Source of the DNA: JAOUJD01 sp963841815
Lineage (GTDB): Bacteria; Pseudomonadota; Gammaproteobacteria; Burkholderiales; Burkholderiaceae_F
DNA length: 64,000 bases
NCBI GenBank assembly: GCA_963841815.1
Contig: CAWJEE010000014.1
Span: forward strand, 1-64,000
Direction: 5' to 3'
Part shown: positions 43,527 to 52,583 of the stretch, piece by piece
How positions within the stretch are numbered: the stretch's first letter is position 1
Layout: every line of letters begins with the position of its first letter
Notes under the pieces: generated by a model
What the model saw: the letters and a program-made list of their open reading frames with translations, nothing else
Told to the model about the DNA's origin: nothing
Databases searched by the model: none
Translations under genes and position numbers: made by a program

Positions 43527-43542
43527 CCGAAAGGAGTCGACG

Positions 43543-44169
43543 ATGAAGCTCAGAAGTGATTCGTTCCAGGATGGCCGGCCGATACCGGGCGAGTACGCGT
43601 TTTGCGTGATCGATCCGAAATCGCACGTGACGCTTTCGGGCAACCGCAACCCGCACCTTGCATGGGACGACGTGCCGGCCGGGACGCGGTCGTTCGCGCT
43701 GATCTGCCACGACGTCGACGTGCCGAGCAAGCCCGACGATCTCTTCAAGGACGACCGCGAGATCCCGTCGACGCTACCGCGCGTGGATTTCTTTCACTGG
43801 GTGCTGGTCGACCTTCCCGCAGGCGAGCGGTTCATCGCGGCCGGCAGCTACTCCAAGGAAGTCACGCCGCGCGGCAAGGCGGGACCGGCCACACCGGAGG
43901 GGACGCGCCAGGGCATCAACGACTACACCGGCTGGTTCGCGTCCGACCACGACATGAACGGCGACTACTACGGCTACGACGGCCCATGCCCGCCGTGGAA
44001 CGACTCGATCGTGCACCACTACGTGTTCACGCTGTACGCGCTCGACGTCGAGCGCGCCGCGGTCGACGGCAAGTTCACGGGACCGGACGTGCTGAAGGCG
44101 ATCGAAGGGCACGTGCTCGCGAAAGCGGCGATCACCGGCACCTACACGTTGAACCCTCGGCTCGCGTGA
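43543..44169 (+). CDS. YbhB/YbcL family phosphatidylethanolamine-binding protein
   Basis: A 208-residue soluble protein of the bacterial PEBP (Raf kinase inhibitor-like) family. Hallmarks are NPHLAWDDVPAGTRSFALICHDVDVPS, the FFHWVLVDLPAG segment and YDGPCPPWNDSIVHHYVFTLYALDV, which together form the anion-binding site (Asp-Pro-Asp and His residues). aaaggag precedes the ATG at 43543. The function of bacterial members is poorly defined; ligand binding is likely. It is grouped with dtd and a phosphatase on one strand. Confidence 0.9.
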   Translation: MKLRSDSFQDGRPIPGEYAFCVIDPKSHVTLSGNRNPHLAWDDVPAGTRSFALICHDVDVPSKPDDLFKDDREIPSTLPRVDFFHWVLVDLPAGERFIAAGSYSKEVTPRGKAGPATPEGTRQGINDYTGWFASDHDMNGDYYGYDGPCPPWNDSIVHHYVFTLYALDVERAAVDGKFTGPDVLKAIEGHVLAKAAITGTYTLNPRLA

Positions 44170-44179
44170 GGATTGCCGG

Positions 44180-44818
44180 GTGACGACGCAACTGCTGGTG
44201 ATACGGCACGGCGAGACGGCGTGGAATGCCGAGCACCGCATCCAGGGCCATCTCGACATCCCGCTGTCGGCCACCGGCTTCCGCCAGGCGGCGCGGCTCG
44301 CCGAGCGGCTCGCCGGCGAGCGCGTCGACGCCGTCTACTCCAGTGAACTCGCGCGCGCCTGGCTGACGGCGCTCCCGCTCGCGGAGCGCCTGGGCCTCGA
44401 GGTGGTTCCAGAGCCGCGCCTGCGCGAGCGGTCGTTCGGTGTCTTCGAGGGCCTGACGCTCGACGAGATCGCCGCGCAGCACTCCGAGGCGTTCCGGCTG
44501 TGGCGCGGGCGGGATCCGCTGTGGGCCATGGAGGGGGGCGAGACCGGCCAGCAACTGATCGATCGCGTGCTGGAAGCCCTGCACGACATCGCGGGCCGGC
44601 ACCAGGGGCAAACGGTCGCGCTCGTCACCCATGGCGGCGTGCTCGACGTGGCCTACCGCGCCGCCCGCGCGCTCGACTGGGATGCGCCGCGCGAGCACCA
44701 GATGCTGAACGCCAGCATCAACCGGGTGCGCGTGACCTTCTCGCCGCCCGCGCTCGCGATGGTGGACTGGGGCGACGTGGCGCACCTGACCGAGTCGCGC
44801 GACGAGACGCTGACATAG
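44180..44818 (+). CDS. histidine phosphatase family protein (GpmB/CobC-like)
   Basis: A 212-residue acid-phosphatase-fold enzyme. The catalytic RHGE motif is Arg9-His10-Gly11-Glu12 (LLVIRHGETAWN), a second conserved Arg lies in SSELARAWLTA, and the acid/base region includes LVTHGGVLDVAYRAA. The start is GTG 44180, 10 bases after the PEBP stop. Cofactor-dependent mutase activity is not implied; most such proteins dephosphorylate small molecules. The substrate is unknown. Confidence 0.9.
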   Translation: MTTQLLVIRHGETAWNAEHRIQGHLDIPLSATGFRQAARLAERLAGERVDAVYSSELARAWLTALPLAERLGLEVVPEPRLRERSFGVFEGLTLDEIAAQHSEAFRLWRGRDPLWAMEGGETGQQLIDRVLEALHDIAGRHQGQTVALVTHGGVLDVAYRAARALDWDAPREHQMLNASINRVRVTFSPPALAMVDWGDVAHLTESRDETLT

Positions 44819-44897
44819 GCGCTCGCGCTCCGGCCGGGCCTACTGGCCGCTTGACCGACGCCAAGCCGGGTCCGTCGGCGGCACCTAGAGTGAACCA

Positions 44898-46157
44898 ATG
44901 AATGACGCGCTGTCCCTGGTCCTGACGTTCTCCGTCAGTGCCGCGATCGGCCTGCTGGTGGGGCTGGAGCGCGAGCGCAAGCCGTCCGCGAAGGCGGGCG
45001 TGCGCACGTTCACGCTGATCGCGCTGCTCGGATCGCTCGCCGCGCTGCTCTCCGAGGCGACCGAGTCGGCGTGGGCGCTCGGCGCCGGAGCCGTTGCCGT
45101 GACCGGCGCGCTGGTCGCGGCCTACCTGCAGGACCGCGAAACGGTTCGGGACGACTCCGGCACCACCACCGTGATGGCGGCGCTCGTGGTGTTCTTCCTC
45201 GGCGGCATCAACTACTACGGCTATCGCACGCCGGCCGTCGCGCTCGGCGTCGGCATCACCGTGCTGCTCTACTTCAAGGCCGAGATCGAAGGATTCAGCC
45301 ACAAGCTGACCGGGCAGGACGTCCGGTCGATGCTGCAGTTCGCGGTGCTCACGGCGGTGATCCTGCCGCTGCTGCCGGATCGCGCCTTCGGGCCGTATGG
45401 CGTGCTGAACCCGTTCCAGATCTGGCTGATGGTCGTGCTGGTCGCCGCCGTCAGCCTGTCCGGTTACATCGCCTGGCGGCTGACGCTCGGACGGCATGGC
45501 CTGGTGCTGACCGGTGTGCTCGGCGGGCTGGTGTCGAGCACGGCGACGACACTGGGTTACGCGCGCCAGGTCGCCGCGGGAAGCCAGACGCTGCCGGCCG
45601 CCGTGCTGGTGATCCTGCTCGCGAACGCGACGAAGCTCGTCCGTGTGCTCTTCCTCGTCGGTGTCGTTGCGCCGGACGCGCTGCCGCGGGCGCTGGTGCT
45701 GCTCGTGCCGGCACTGCTGGTCTCGCTCGCCGGCGTGGCGTGGCGCTGGAAGGCTGTCGACACCGCTCCCGCGAACGGCGAGGAAGCGTTCCGCAATCCG
45801 ACGCAACTGGGCACCGCGATCGGCTTCGGAGCGGCCTACGCTGTGGTCCTGCTCTTCAGCGCGTGGGCGAACGACGTGCTCGGCGTGAGCGGCGTGCTCG
45901 CGCTGGCTGCGGCGTCGGGCCTGACCGACGTGGACGCGATCACGCTGTCGTCGATGCAGATGCTCAACCGCGAGGCGCTGTCCGAGGACATGGCCTTGAC
46001 CGCCGTGGCGGTGGCCGTCGCCTCCAACCTCGTGTTCAAGACGGTGGCGGCTTCAGCGGCCGGCGGGCCGGTGCTGCGAGGGCCTGTGATGCGGGCCTTC
46101 GGCGCCGTTCTCGTCGGCCTGGGAGCCGGCGTGGCCGCCCTGCACGCGCTGGCATAA
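44898..46157 (+). CDS. MgtC/SapB and DUF4010 membrane protein
   Basis: A 419-residue polytopic protein of about twelve membrane segments. The N-terminal 140 residues match MgtC/SapB (IGLLVGLERERKPSAKAGVRTFTLIALLGSLAALL), including the conserved ERE and GVRTF motifs. The rest is DUF4010 (SSTATTLGYARQ, ANATKLVRVLF, GLTDVDAITLSSMQML). The function of the fused family is unknown; MgtC proteins modulate membrane transport and survival in low magnesium. It is transcribed alone just before the glyA riboswitch. Confidence 0.88.
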   Translation: MNDALSLVLTFSVSAAIGLLVGLERERKPSAKAGVRTFTLIALLGSLAALLSEATESAWALGAGAVAVTGALVAAYLQDRETVRDDSGTTTVMAALVVFFLGGINYYGYRTPAVALGVGITVLLYFKAEIEGFSHKLTGQDVRSMLQFAVLTAVILPLLPDRAFGPYGVLNPFQIWLMVVLVAAVSLSGYIAWRLTLGRHGLVLTGVLGGLVSSTATTLGYARQVAAGSQTLPAAVLVILLANATKLVRVLFLVGVVAPDALPRALVLLVPALLVSLAGVAWRWKAVDTAPANGEEAFRNPTQLGTAIGFGAAYAVVLLFSAWANDVLGVSGVLALAAASGLTDVDAITLSSMQMLNREALSEDMALTAVAVAVASNLVFKTVAASAAGGPVLRGPVMRAFGAVLVGLGAGVAALHALA

Positions 46158-46175
46158 TTCCGCTGCCATCCCGTT

Positions 46176-46260
46176 CCGCGTGACTGGCGAAAGGGTGACG
46201 AACACCCGGGAAGCGCGGACTCTCGATGCCACCGTCCGGTGGCTGCCGTTCGCCTGGGCA
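46176..46260 (+). promoter_or_regulatory. ZTP (pfl) riboswitch controlling glyA
   Basis: The pattern ccgcgTGACTGGCG, then a GGTG/CACC hairpin (46193-46206), GGGAAGCGCGG closing the first stem, a separate stem gccacc-gtcc-ggtggc (46228-46243) and the terminal CGCCTGGGCA (46251-46260) matches the ZTP/pfl consensus, including the pseudoknot between TGGCG and CGCCT. The family senses ZTP/ZMP, a marker of low 10-formyl-tetrahydrofolate, and switches on one-carbon genes such as glyA. Downstream, gcaagtg (46266-46272) can pair with cacttgc (46284-46290) near the ribosome site, a possible expression platform. Confidence 0.85.
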
Positions 46261-46307
46261 CGATGGCAAGTGACCATTCCACACACTTGCATCCGGCGCG
46301 AGGAACC

Positions 46308-47568
46308 ATGTTCAACCGAGCTACGCATACGGTCCAGGCCGTGGACCCCGAGATCTTTGCGGCCATCCAGAACGAGCACCGTCGGCAGGAACAGCACATC
46401 GAGCTGATCGCCTCCGAGAACTACACGAGCCCCGCGGTGATGGCCGCGCAGGGCTCGCAACTGACGAACAAGTACGCCGAGGGCTATCCCGGCAAGCGCT
46501 ACTACGGCGGCTGCGAGTACGTCGACGTCGCCGAGACTCTGGCGATCGAGCGGCTGAAGAAGATCTTCGGGCTGCCCACCATCGAGATCGCCGCCAACGT
46601 GCAGCCGCACTCCGGCGCGCAGGCCAACGAGGCGGTCTTCCTCGCCGTGCTGAACCCCGGCGACACGATCATGGGGATGAGCCTCGCCGAGGGCGGCCAC
46701 CTCACGCACGGCATGCCGCTCAACATCAGCGGCAAGTGGTTCAAGGTCGTCAGCTACGGCCTGGACGAGACGCGAGGAGATCGACTACGACGCGATGGAG
46801 AACCTCGCGCACCAGCACCGGCCCAAGCTGATCATCGCCGGCGCCTCGGCCTATTCGCTGAAGATCGACTTCGCGCGCTTCGCGAAGGTCGCGCGCGACA
46901 TCGACGCCGTCTTCATGGTCGACATGGCGCACTACGCCGGCCTGATCGCGGCGGGGGTCTATCCGAGCCCGATCCCGCACGCCGACGTGATCACGTCGAC
47001 CACGCACAAGACGCTGCGCGGTCCGCGCGGCGGCCTGATCCTGATGAAGCCGCACCTGGAGAAGCCGATCAACTCGGCGGTGTTCCCCGGGCTGCAGGGC
47101 GGCCCGCTGATGCACGTGATCGCCGCCAAGGCGGTGGCGTTCAAGGAGGCGCTCGCGCCCGAGTTCAAGGCCTACCAGCAGCAGGTGCTGGTCAACGCGC
47201 GCGTGATGGCCGAGACGCTGGTGAAGCGCGGCCTGCGCATCGTGTCCGGCCGCACCGAGAGCCACCTGATGCTGGTGGACCTGCGCGCCAAGGGCATCAC
47301 CGGCAAGGACGCCGAGGCGCTGCTCGGGCAGGTGCACATCACGATCAACAAGAACGCGATCCCGAAGGATCCGGAGAAGCCGATGGTCACCAGCGGCATC
47401 CGGCTCGGCTCGCCGGCCATGACCACGCGCGGCTTCAGGGAAGCCGAAGCCGAGCAGACGGCGAACCTGATCGCCGACCTGCTCGACAACCCGCGCGACC
47501 CCGCGACCGCCGACCGCGTCCGCCGCGACGTGGCCACGCTGACCGAGCGGTTCCCGGTCTACGGCTGA
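46308..47568 (+). CDS. glyA: serine hydroxymethyltransferase (one frameshift)
   Basis: GlyA interconverts serine and glycine with tetrahydrofolate, using PLP. The first part begins MFNRATHTVQAVDPEIFAAIQNE and includes ELIASENYTSPAVMAAQGSQLTNKYAEGYPGKRYYGGCEYVD; the second continues in the +1 frame with ENLAHQHRPKLIIAGASAYS, MVDMAHYAGLIAAGVYP and the PLP-lysine motif ITSTTHKTLRGPRGG. Removing one base near 46773 restores LDETEEIDYDAMEN and a full-length product of about 419 residues. The single indel in a core gene with otherwise perfect motifs is most simply a sequence error. A ZTP riboswitch precedes it. Confidence 0.93.
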
Positions 47569-47664
47569 CCGGCGGGGACGCGTGGCCCGCCCGTACCGCC
47601 GCGTAGACTTTCGCGCCATGCGCCGCCCCGGCACCCTTGGCCTGATCTCACGCGGAAGAGTCGC

Positions 47665-48135
47665 GTGAAGTGCCCCTTCTGCCAGAACGCCGACACGCAG
47701 GTCATCGATTCGCGCGCGTCGGACGAAGGCGCGACGATCCGGCGGCGGCGCCGCTGCCTGGCGTGCGAGAAGCGCTTCACCACCTACGAGCGCGTCGAGC
47801 TGGCGATGCCGAGCATCATCAAGCGCGGCGGCGGGCGTGCCGACTACGACCGCGAGAAGCTCCTCGGATCGATGCAGCTGGCGCTGCGCAAGCGGCCGGT
47901 GCCGCGCGAAGCCGTCGACGAAGCCATCAGCCGGATCGAGGACAAGCTCCTGTCGTCGGCGCAGCGCGAGATCAAGAGCGAGAAGATCGGCGAGCTCGTG
48001 ATGCGCGAACTGAAGCGGCTCGACAAGGTCGCCTACATCCGTTTCGCGTCGGTCTACCGCAGCTTCGAGGACGTCGACGAGTTCGCCGAGGTGGTGAGGG
48101 AAATCCGCCCGACGAAGCGTCCGCGGCGCCGCTGA
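47665..48135 (+). CDS. nrdR: transcriptional repressor NrdR
   Basis: A 156-residue repressor of ribonucleotide reductase genes. The N-terminal zinc ribbon uses Cys3, Cys6, Cys31 and Cys34 (MKCPFC ... RRRCLAC), followed by the ATP-cone domain (PSIIKRGGGRADYDREKLLGSMQLALRKRPV). The start is GTG 47665, giving the universal N-terminus. It follows glyA by 96 bases, the usual betaproteobacterial glyA-nrdR order. NrdR-box DNA targets are not seen in this window. Confidence 0.96.
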   Translation: MKCPFCQNADTQVIDSRASDEGATIRRRRRCLACEKRFTTYERVELAMPSIIKRGGGRADYDREKLLGSMQLALRKRPVPREAVDEAISRIEDKLLSSAQREIKSEKIGELVMRELKRLDKVAYIRFASVYRSFEDVDEFAEVVREIRPTKRPRRR

Positions 48136-48275
48136 ACTCCCCCGGGGCGCACCGCGTCCCCGCCGTTGACGCCGGTCAAGCCGGCAACAAACGCGGGACT
48201 TGCGGCTCTCCGCGCGCGACCTAGGCTGAAAGCGAGGCTTGGGAGGGCTCCCGGGCCGTCATCGGAGGAAAGGAG

Positions 48276-48728
48276 ATGAACATGACAAATCTCCTTGTAC
48301 GTCGTCGCAATGACCTGGCGCCGTGGTTCGACGACATGTTGGGTGACTTCTGGAATCGCACCGGCATGCCCGCCATGCCGCGCTACGCGGAAGCGGCGCT
48401 GTCGGGCCGCGCGCTCATGGACGTCGTCGACAAGGGCGACATGTACGAAGTGAAGGTCGACATGCCGGGCGTGAAGAAGGAGGACATCAACGTCACGGTG
48501 GAAGGGGCGCGAGTCTCCATCAGCGCCGAAACGAAGACCGAGAAGGAAGAGAAGGAAGGCGACAAGGTGCTGCACACCGAGCGCTTCGCCGCGAGTTACG
48601 CACGCACGTTCGAACTGCCGGTCGAAGTGACCGAGGCGGGTGCGGAGGCCCGCTTCGAGGACGGCGTGCTGACACTGACGCTGCAGAAACGCACGCCGCA
48701 GACGAGCAAGCGCCTCGAGGTCCACTGA
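48276..48728 (+). CDS. Hsp20/alpha-crystallin small heat-shock protein
   Basis: A 150-residue ATP-independent chaperone. The alpha-crystallin domain runs from about residue 45 to 140: MDVVDKGDMYEVKVDMPGVKKEDINVTVEGARVSISAE, then FARTFELPVEV-type and DGVLTLTLQKR, the L-T-L signature. An N-terminal Phe/Trp-rich region (APWFDDMLGDFWNR) supports oligomer formation. A very strong ggaggaaaggag ribosome site precedes the ATG. No clear sigma32 promoter is visible. A terminator follows. Confidence 0.93.
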   Translation: MNMTNLLVRRRNDLAPWFDDMLGDFWNRTGMPAMPRYAEAALSGRALMDVVDKGDMYEVKVDMPGVKKEDINVTVEGARVSISAETKTEKEEKEGDKVLHTERFAASYARTFELPVEVTEAGAEARFEDGVLTLTLQKRTPQTSKRLEVH

Positions 48729-48773
48729 GGTCGGGCCGCGAGACCCACGGCCGGCGCAATGCCGGCCGCGCAC

Positions 48774-48800
48774 GGGCCGCCGATCCACGGCGGCCCTTTT
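48774..48800 (+). terminator. intrinsic terminator after hsp20
   Basis: A stem gggccgcc / ggcggccc (48774-48781 and 48789-48796) with a 7-base loop is followed by ttttcgttt. It lies 45 bases after the hsp20 stop codon. Confidence 0.85.
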
Positions 48801-48839
48801 CGTTTCCATCTCCGCGTTGTCGAGACGGCAAGCCGAGGG

Positions 48840-51078
48840 CTACGGCCTCCCCAGCAGCAGATAGAGGCTCCAGTTCCCGGATCCGCCCATCCCGAGTCCG
48901 AAGAACAGCGGACCCAGGAATGTGTCGGCGCCCAGGAACACGGAACCGGACCACGCGGTTCCCGGGAGGGGAGGCCGCCGTAGCGGTCGGAGACTCGTCC
49001 GATTTCGGCCGAAGCCCCGGCGTAGACGCCGCTGCCGAGGATGTCCGGCAAGGATGGATGCGGTTGTAGTACATCAGACGGCCGAAGGCAGTACCGGCTT
49101 CCGTCGAACTGGCCGATCCGATAGCCTGACAGACGCAGCGGTCCGCCGAGCGAGAAGGACTCGTACGCCGGCATGTCCGAATCGGATCGCTGCCACCCGA
49201 GATCGTGAGGTCGAGCACGTGCGCCCCCAGCTTGTGCTCCCTGGAATTGCCTGGCCCATTGATACTCGCGGTCGGAGCCGAGGGACTCCATGGCGGCGTA
49301 GGCGGCGGCTGTGATTGAAACCCGTGGTCGGGAAGAAGGCGTGATCGATCTGGTCGACGAACAGGGCTGCGTGCAGCCCCCCGGTCTTCTCATCGACTCG
49401 ACGGCAGCACTGGAGAGCCCGTCTCGACCCGCGCGTCGACCTGCGACCACTGCGGACCGACGCGCACCCGTCCCCAGGTACCAAGATCGATGCCGACATC
49501 CGCTCCCGATCGGTGCCGCCTTCACAAGGTAGTCGGCGACCTTGTCGTCTCCATCGAAGATGTCGCGCGTCTGCTGTCCGATCAGGAAGTAGGGCGCCAC
49601 GAACCGGTGTCCCGTCTCGTGCAACGGCTGCAAGAACTCCGTCATGAAATGGGTGTCCTGTCCGACCTGGACCTGCGTGTCCCATTCGCCGCCCAGGCGT
49701 TCATCCACGTCCTGCGGTACTGGACCAGCAGGTTGAACGTGCTCTCGCCGGAGAAGTCGCTCGCGAGGCCGAGGCCGAAGCGCAGATAGTCCGGCCCCCA
49801 GGACTTCTCGCGCGGCTCGATGACCATTGCACGCGGACCGGCGTCGCCGTGCAGGCGATAGCTGATGCTCTCGAAGTCGCCGCGGCCGTAGATGCGCCGC
49901 AGGTCGGCGCTGACCTTCTCTTCCGACAGCGGCTCGCCGGGCTTGCTCTCGACGAGGGCGGCCAGCACGGCCGGGTTGGTGCGCTGCAGCCCTTCGATGC
50001 GGATTTCGTCGACGGTGCCGAGCGCCCTGCTTTCGGCGACCTGCGTCGACCGCAGCGCCGCGAATTGCTCCGGCGGGAGGCTGTAGCGCGAGAGCGAATT
50101 CGCCATCGCGCGCGTGGCCTGCTCGCCGATCTGTATGGCATCGGCCGCGCGCTCGAAGTCGCCGGCGGAGATGTCGCCCAGGTCCGGCGCGATCAGCACG
50201 TCGCGATCGGCCAGGCGCTTCAGCTGCTCGTCGACCGTCTGCTTGCCGAGGAAGTTGACGAGTTGACCGGCCACGCTCAGCGCCGACGTCGATTCCTTGC
50301 GCTTCATCGGCGGCGTGGAGATGTTGACCGCGATGACGACGTCGGCGCACAGCTTGCGCGCCTCGTCGATCGGCAGGTTGTTGGCGATGCCGCCGTCCAC
50401 CAGCAACCGGCCCTCGATCTCCACCGGCGCGATCGCTCCGGGCACCGACATGCTGGCCCGCATCGCCTGTGCGACGCTGCCATGGTCGAGCACCACCGCC
50501 TCGCCGGTTTCGATGTCGGTCGCCATCGCGCGAAACGGGATCGGAAGCTTGTTGAAGTCGGTGATCCCGAACGACGGCGTCGCCAGCACGCGGAAGAACG
50601 ATTCGATCGAGACGCCGGCGATGACGCCCTTCGGCAGCGCCAGGCCGTCCTTCGGTGACCCGAACTCCGGCGCGAACAGCGTCTTGTAGTCGTCGATCTT
50701 GCGCCGGACCGCGATCTCCTTGCGCGGCGGGCGGTCGCGGAAGATGCCGTCCCAGTCGGCCTCGATGACAAGGGTCTCCATCTCGCCGGGCGATCGTCCT
50801 GCCGCGAACGTCGCGCCGACGATCGCCCCCATGCTGGTGCCGGTCACGCAACTGATCGGCACCCGCATGTCTTCCAATACCTTCAGCACGCCGACGTGCG
50901 CGAGGCCGCGCGCGCCGCCGCCGGACAGCGCGAGGCCGATGCGCGGAGCGGCAGGCTGCGCTGTGACCGACTCGGGAACCGCCACGGTCTGTGCCTCGGA
51001 ACGCGTGCAAAGCAGCGCAGAGATCGCGAGCGCGGTGATGCTGAGCCTGCACGCGGCAGCAGTCGAATTGGATGTCAT
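48840..51078 (-). pseudogene. patatin-type phospholipase with POTRA and outer-membrane barrel (PlpD-like), many frameshifts in the barrel
   Basis: The first 430 residues are intact: a signal region (ALAISALLCTRSEAQ), then the patatin domain with oxyanion loop LSGGGARG (residues 51-58), nucleophile Ser82 in GTSMG and catalytic Asp228 in LLVDGG. A POTRA-like unit follows (VDEIRIEGLQRTNPAVLAALVESKPGEPLSEEKVSADLRRIYGRGDFESISYRL). From about 49690 downward the Omp85-type barrel is spread over all three frames, for example GDDKVADYLVKAAP, GIDLGTWGRVRVGPQW, HAALFVDQIDHAFFP and SLPDILGSGVYAGASAEIG. It ends with the in-frame strand FGLGMGGSGNWSLYLLLGRP and TAG at 48840-48842. At least six indels are needed. 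PlpD-type proteins display a phospholipase at the cell surface. If the indels are errors, the protein is about 745 residues. Confidence 0.8.
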
Positions 51079-51626
51079 GACACCGCTCTCGGTATCTGGT
51101 GGGCGATGAAAAGCGTGGACAGAGAAAGCAACTTGCGCTGCAACGACGAGAGGCGTGTTGTGCGAGGTCAATGGGCTCAGGTCGGCGGCGGAAGAGACAG
51201 CTGATCAGCTAGCAGGCAAGGCGCTGCTCTGATCGACCGACAAGTTCGCACTCGTTTGAGCGCCGCACGACCGTGCCTGCCCCTGGCGGCGATGGGCCGA
51301 CAGGGTCCGCTCCGCCGCTTCTCGCTGACCGCGGGATGGCTGCGACGGTGTCGAGGCGCCTCGGACAGTACGGCTTGACATCCCGCAAGGAAAACTTGTC
51401 CCCCTGTCTGAATTGGTGAAGGCCGCGTCTTGCTTTGTATAGGGCTCCCTGGCTTCTGGTTTGACAATGCTCCTCACGCGACAACGCGCGACGGCCTGCC
51501 GCGGGCCGCTGCGAGGCGTCCGCTCGTGCGCGCAGGGGTTCTCAGGGACGTACGAACACTCTTGACCGAGCTTTTCCCGCGACCCGTCGCACCTTGGTGT
51601 GCAACTGTTTCGAAGGATGATTCCCG
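51079..51626. other. 548-base intergenic region, no gene recognised
   Basis: This divergent region separates the patatin gene from the outer-membrane protein gene. I see a perfect 12-bp palindrome agctgatcagct (51200-51211) and a weak plus-strand promoter, TTGGTG (51413-51418), 17 bases, TGTATA (51436-51441). There is also ctgtctgaattgg nearby, which loosely resembles the 21-bp element of the DUF3141 operon. No convincing ORF with a ribosome site was found, and no structured RNA with terminator. Confidence 0.5.
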
Positions 51627-52439
51627 ATGAAAGCGTTCAAGTCAGTCGCCGCTGCGGCGCCGTTGCTCGCAGTGCTCCTGCCCGGCATCTCGGCCGCGCA
51701 GGCGAGTTCCGATTGGAAGTACGAGGCGAGCGTCTACATGTTCCTGTCCGACATCGGCGGCCGCGTGACGTTTCCGCCGACCGGTGCGAGCAAGGACGTG
51801 ACGGTCGGGATCGACGAGGTCCTCGACTCCATGAAGATGGGCTTCATGGGCTCGTTCGAGGCGCGTCGCGGACAGTGGGGCGTGTTCACCGACATTGCCT
51901 ACATGGACGTCGGCAATGTCCAGGAGAACTCCAAGGCCCTGAGCATCGGACGACACGAGATCCCGGCCGACGTCAACGTCAGGCTCAGCTTCGACCTGAA
52001 GCTCTGGGCGGCAACCCTGGTCGGCACGTATGCGCTGGTCGCCGATCCCGACTTCAAGCTCGATGCCGTCGCCGGGACGCGTGTGCTGGACGTGCGGCCG
52101 AAGGTGGACTACTCGCTCAGCGGCAACGTCGGTCCGATCGCTCTGCCCGACCGCACCGGCCGCCGTGAAGTGAAGGAACAGAACTGGGACATCCTGGTCG
52201 GCGTCAAGGGTCGTGCCGGCTTCGGTCAGGATGGCAAGTGGTACCTCCCTTACTACGTCGACATCGGTGCCGGCGAGTCGAAGCTTACGTACCAGTTGTC
52301 GGCCGGCGTCGGCTACACGTTCGGCTGGGGTGACGTGGTCGCGTCGTGGCGCTACCTGGACTATCAGTTCAAGTCCGGCAAGCTGATCGAGGAACTGAAC
52401 TTCAACGGTCCGCAGATTGCGGCGGTGTTTCGCTGGTGA
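51627..52439 (+). CDS. predicted outer-membrane beta-barrel protein, function unknown
   Basis: A 270-residue protein with a signal peptide ending ISAAQA. The body alternates hydrophobic and polar residues in beta-strand rhythm (WKYEASVYMFLSDIGGRVTFPP, FMGSFEARRGQWGVFTDIAYMDVG, VNVRLSFDLKLWAATLVGTYALV, WDILVGVKGRAGFGQDGKWYLPYYVDIGAG) and ends in a strand with terminal aromatic residue (QIAAVFRW), as required for barrel insertion. I place it with the small OmpA/OmpW-like unnamed barrels. gaaggatgattcccg precedes the ATG. No neighbour gives a functional clue. Confidence 0.75.
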   Translation: MKAFKSVAAAAPLLAVLLPGISAAQASSDWKYEASVYMFLSDIGGRVTFPPTGASKDVTVGIDEVLDSMKMGFMGSFEARRGQWGVFTDIAYMDVGNVQENSKALSIGRHEIPADVNVRLSFDLKLWAATLVGTYALVADPDFKLDAVAGTRVLDVRPKVDYSLSGNVGPIALPDRTGRREVKEQNWDILVGVKGRAGFGQDGKWYLPYYVDIGAGESKLTYQLSAGVGYTFGWGDVVASWRYLDYQFKSGKLIEELNFNGPQIAAVFRW

Positions 52440-52583
52440 AGTCGGATTGCCGGCTGCGAAGTCGGCTCAGGAACTGCTTCAGGTCAAGGCGCGCGGCTGA
52501 GCCCGGCCTAGGTTGGAAACGTCGTGCCGTTGCCGACAATGCATGCGCTTGGCGACGGCGATATCGAATTCCCTGAGGTGAAC

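Noticed and set aside
51430..51630. Short ORF upstream of the outer-membrane protein gene
   Set aside because: No ribosome site, no recognisable sequence, and it overlaps the leader of the real gene.
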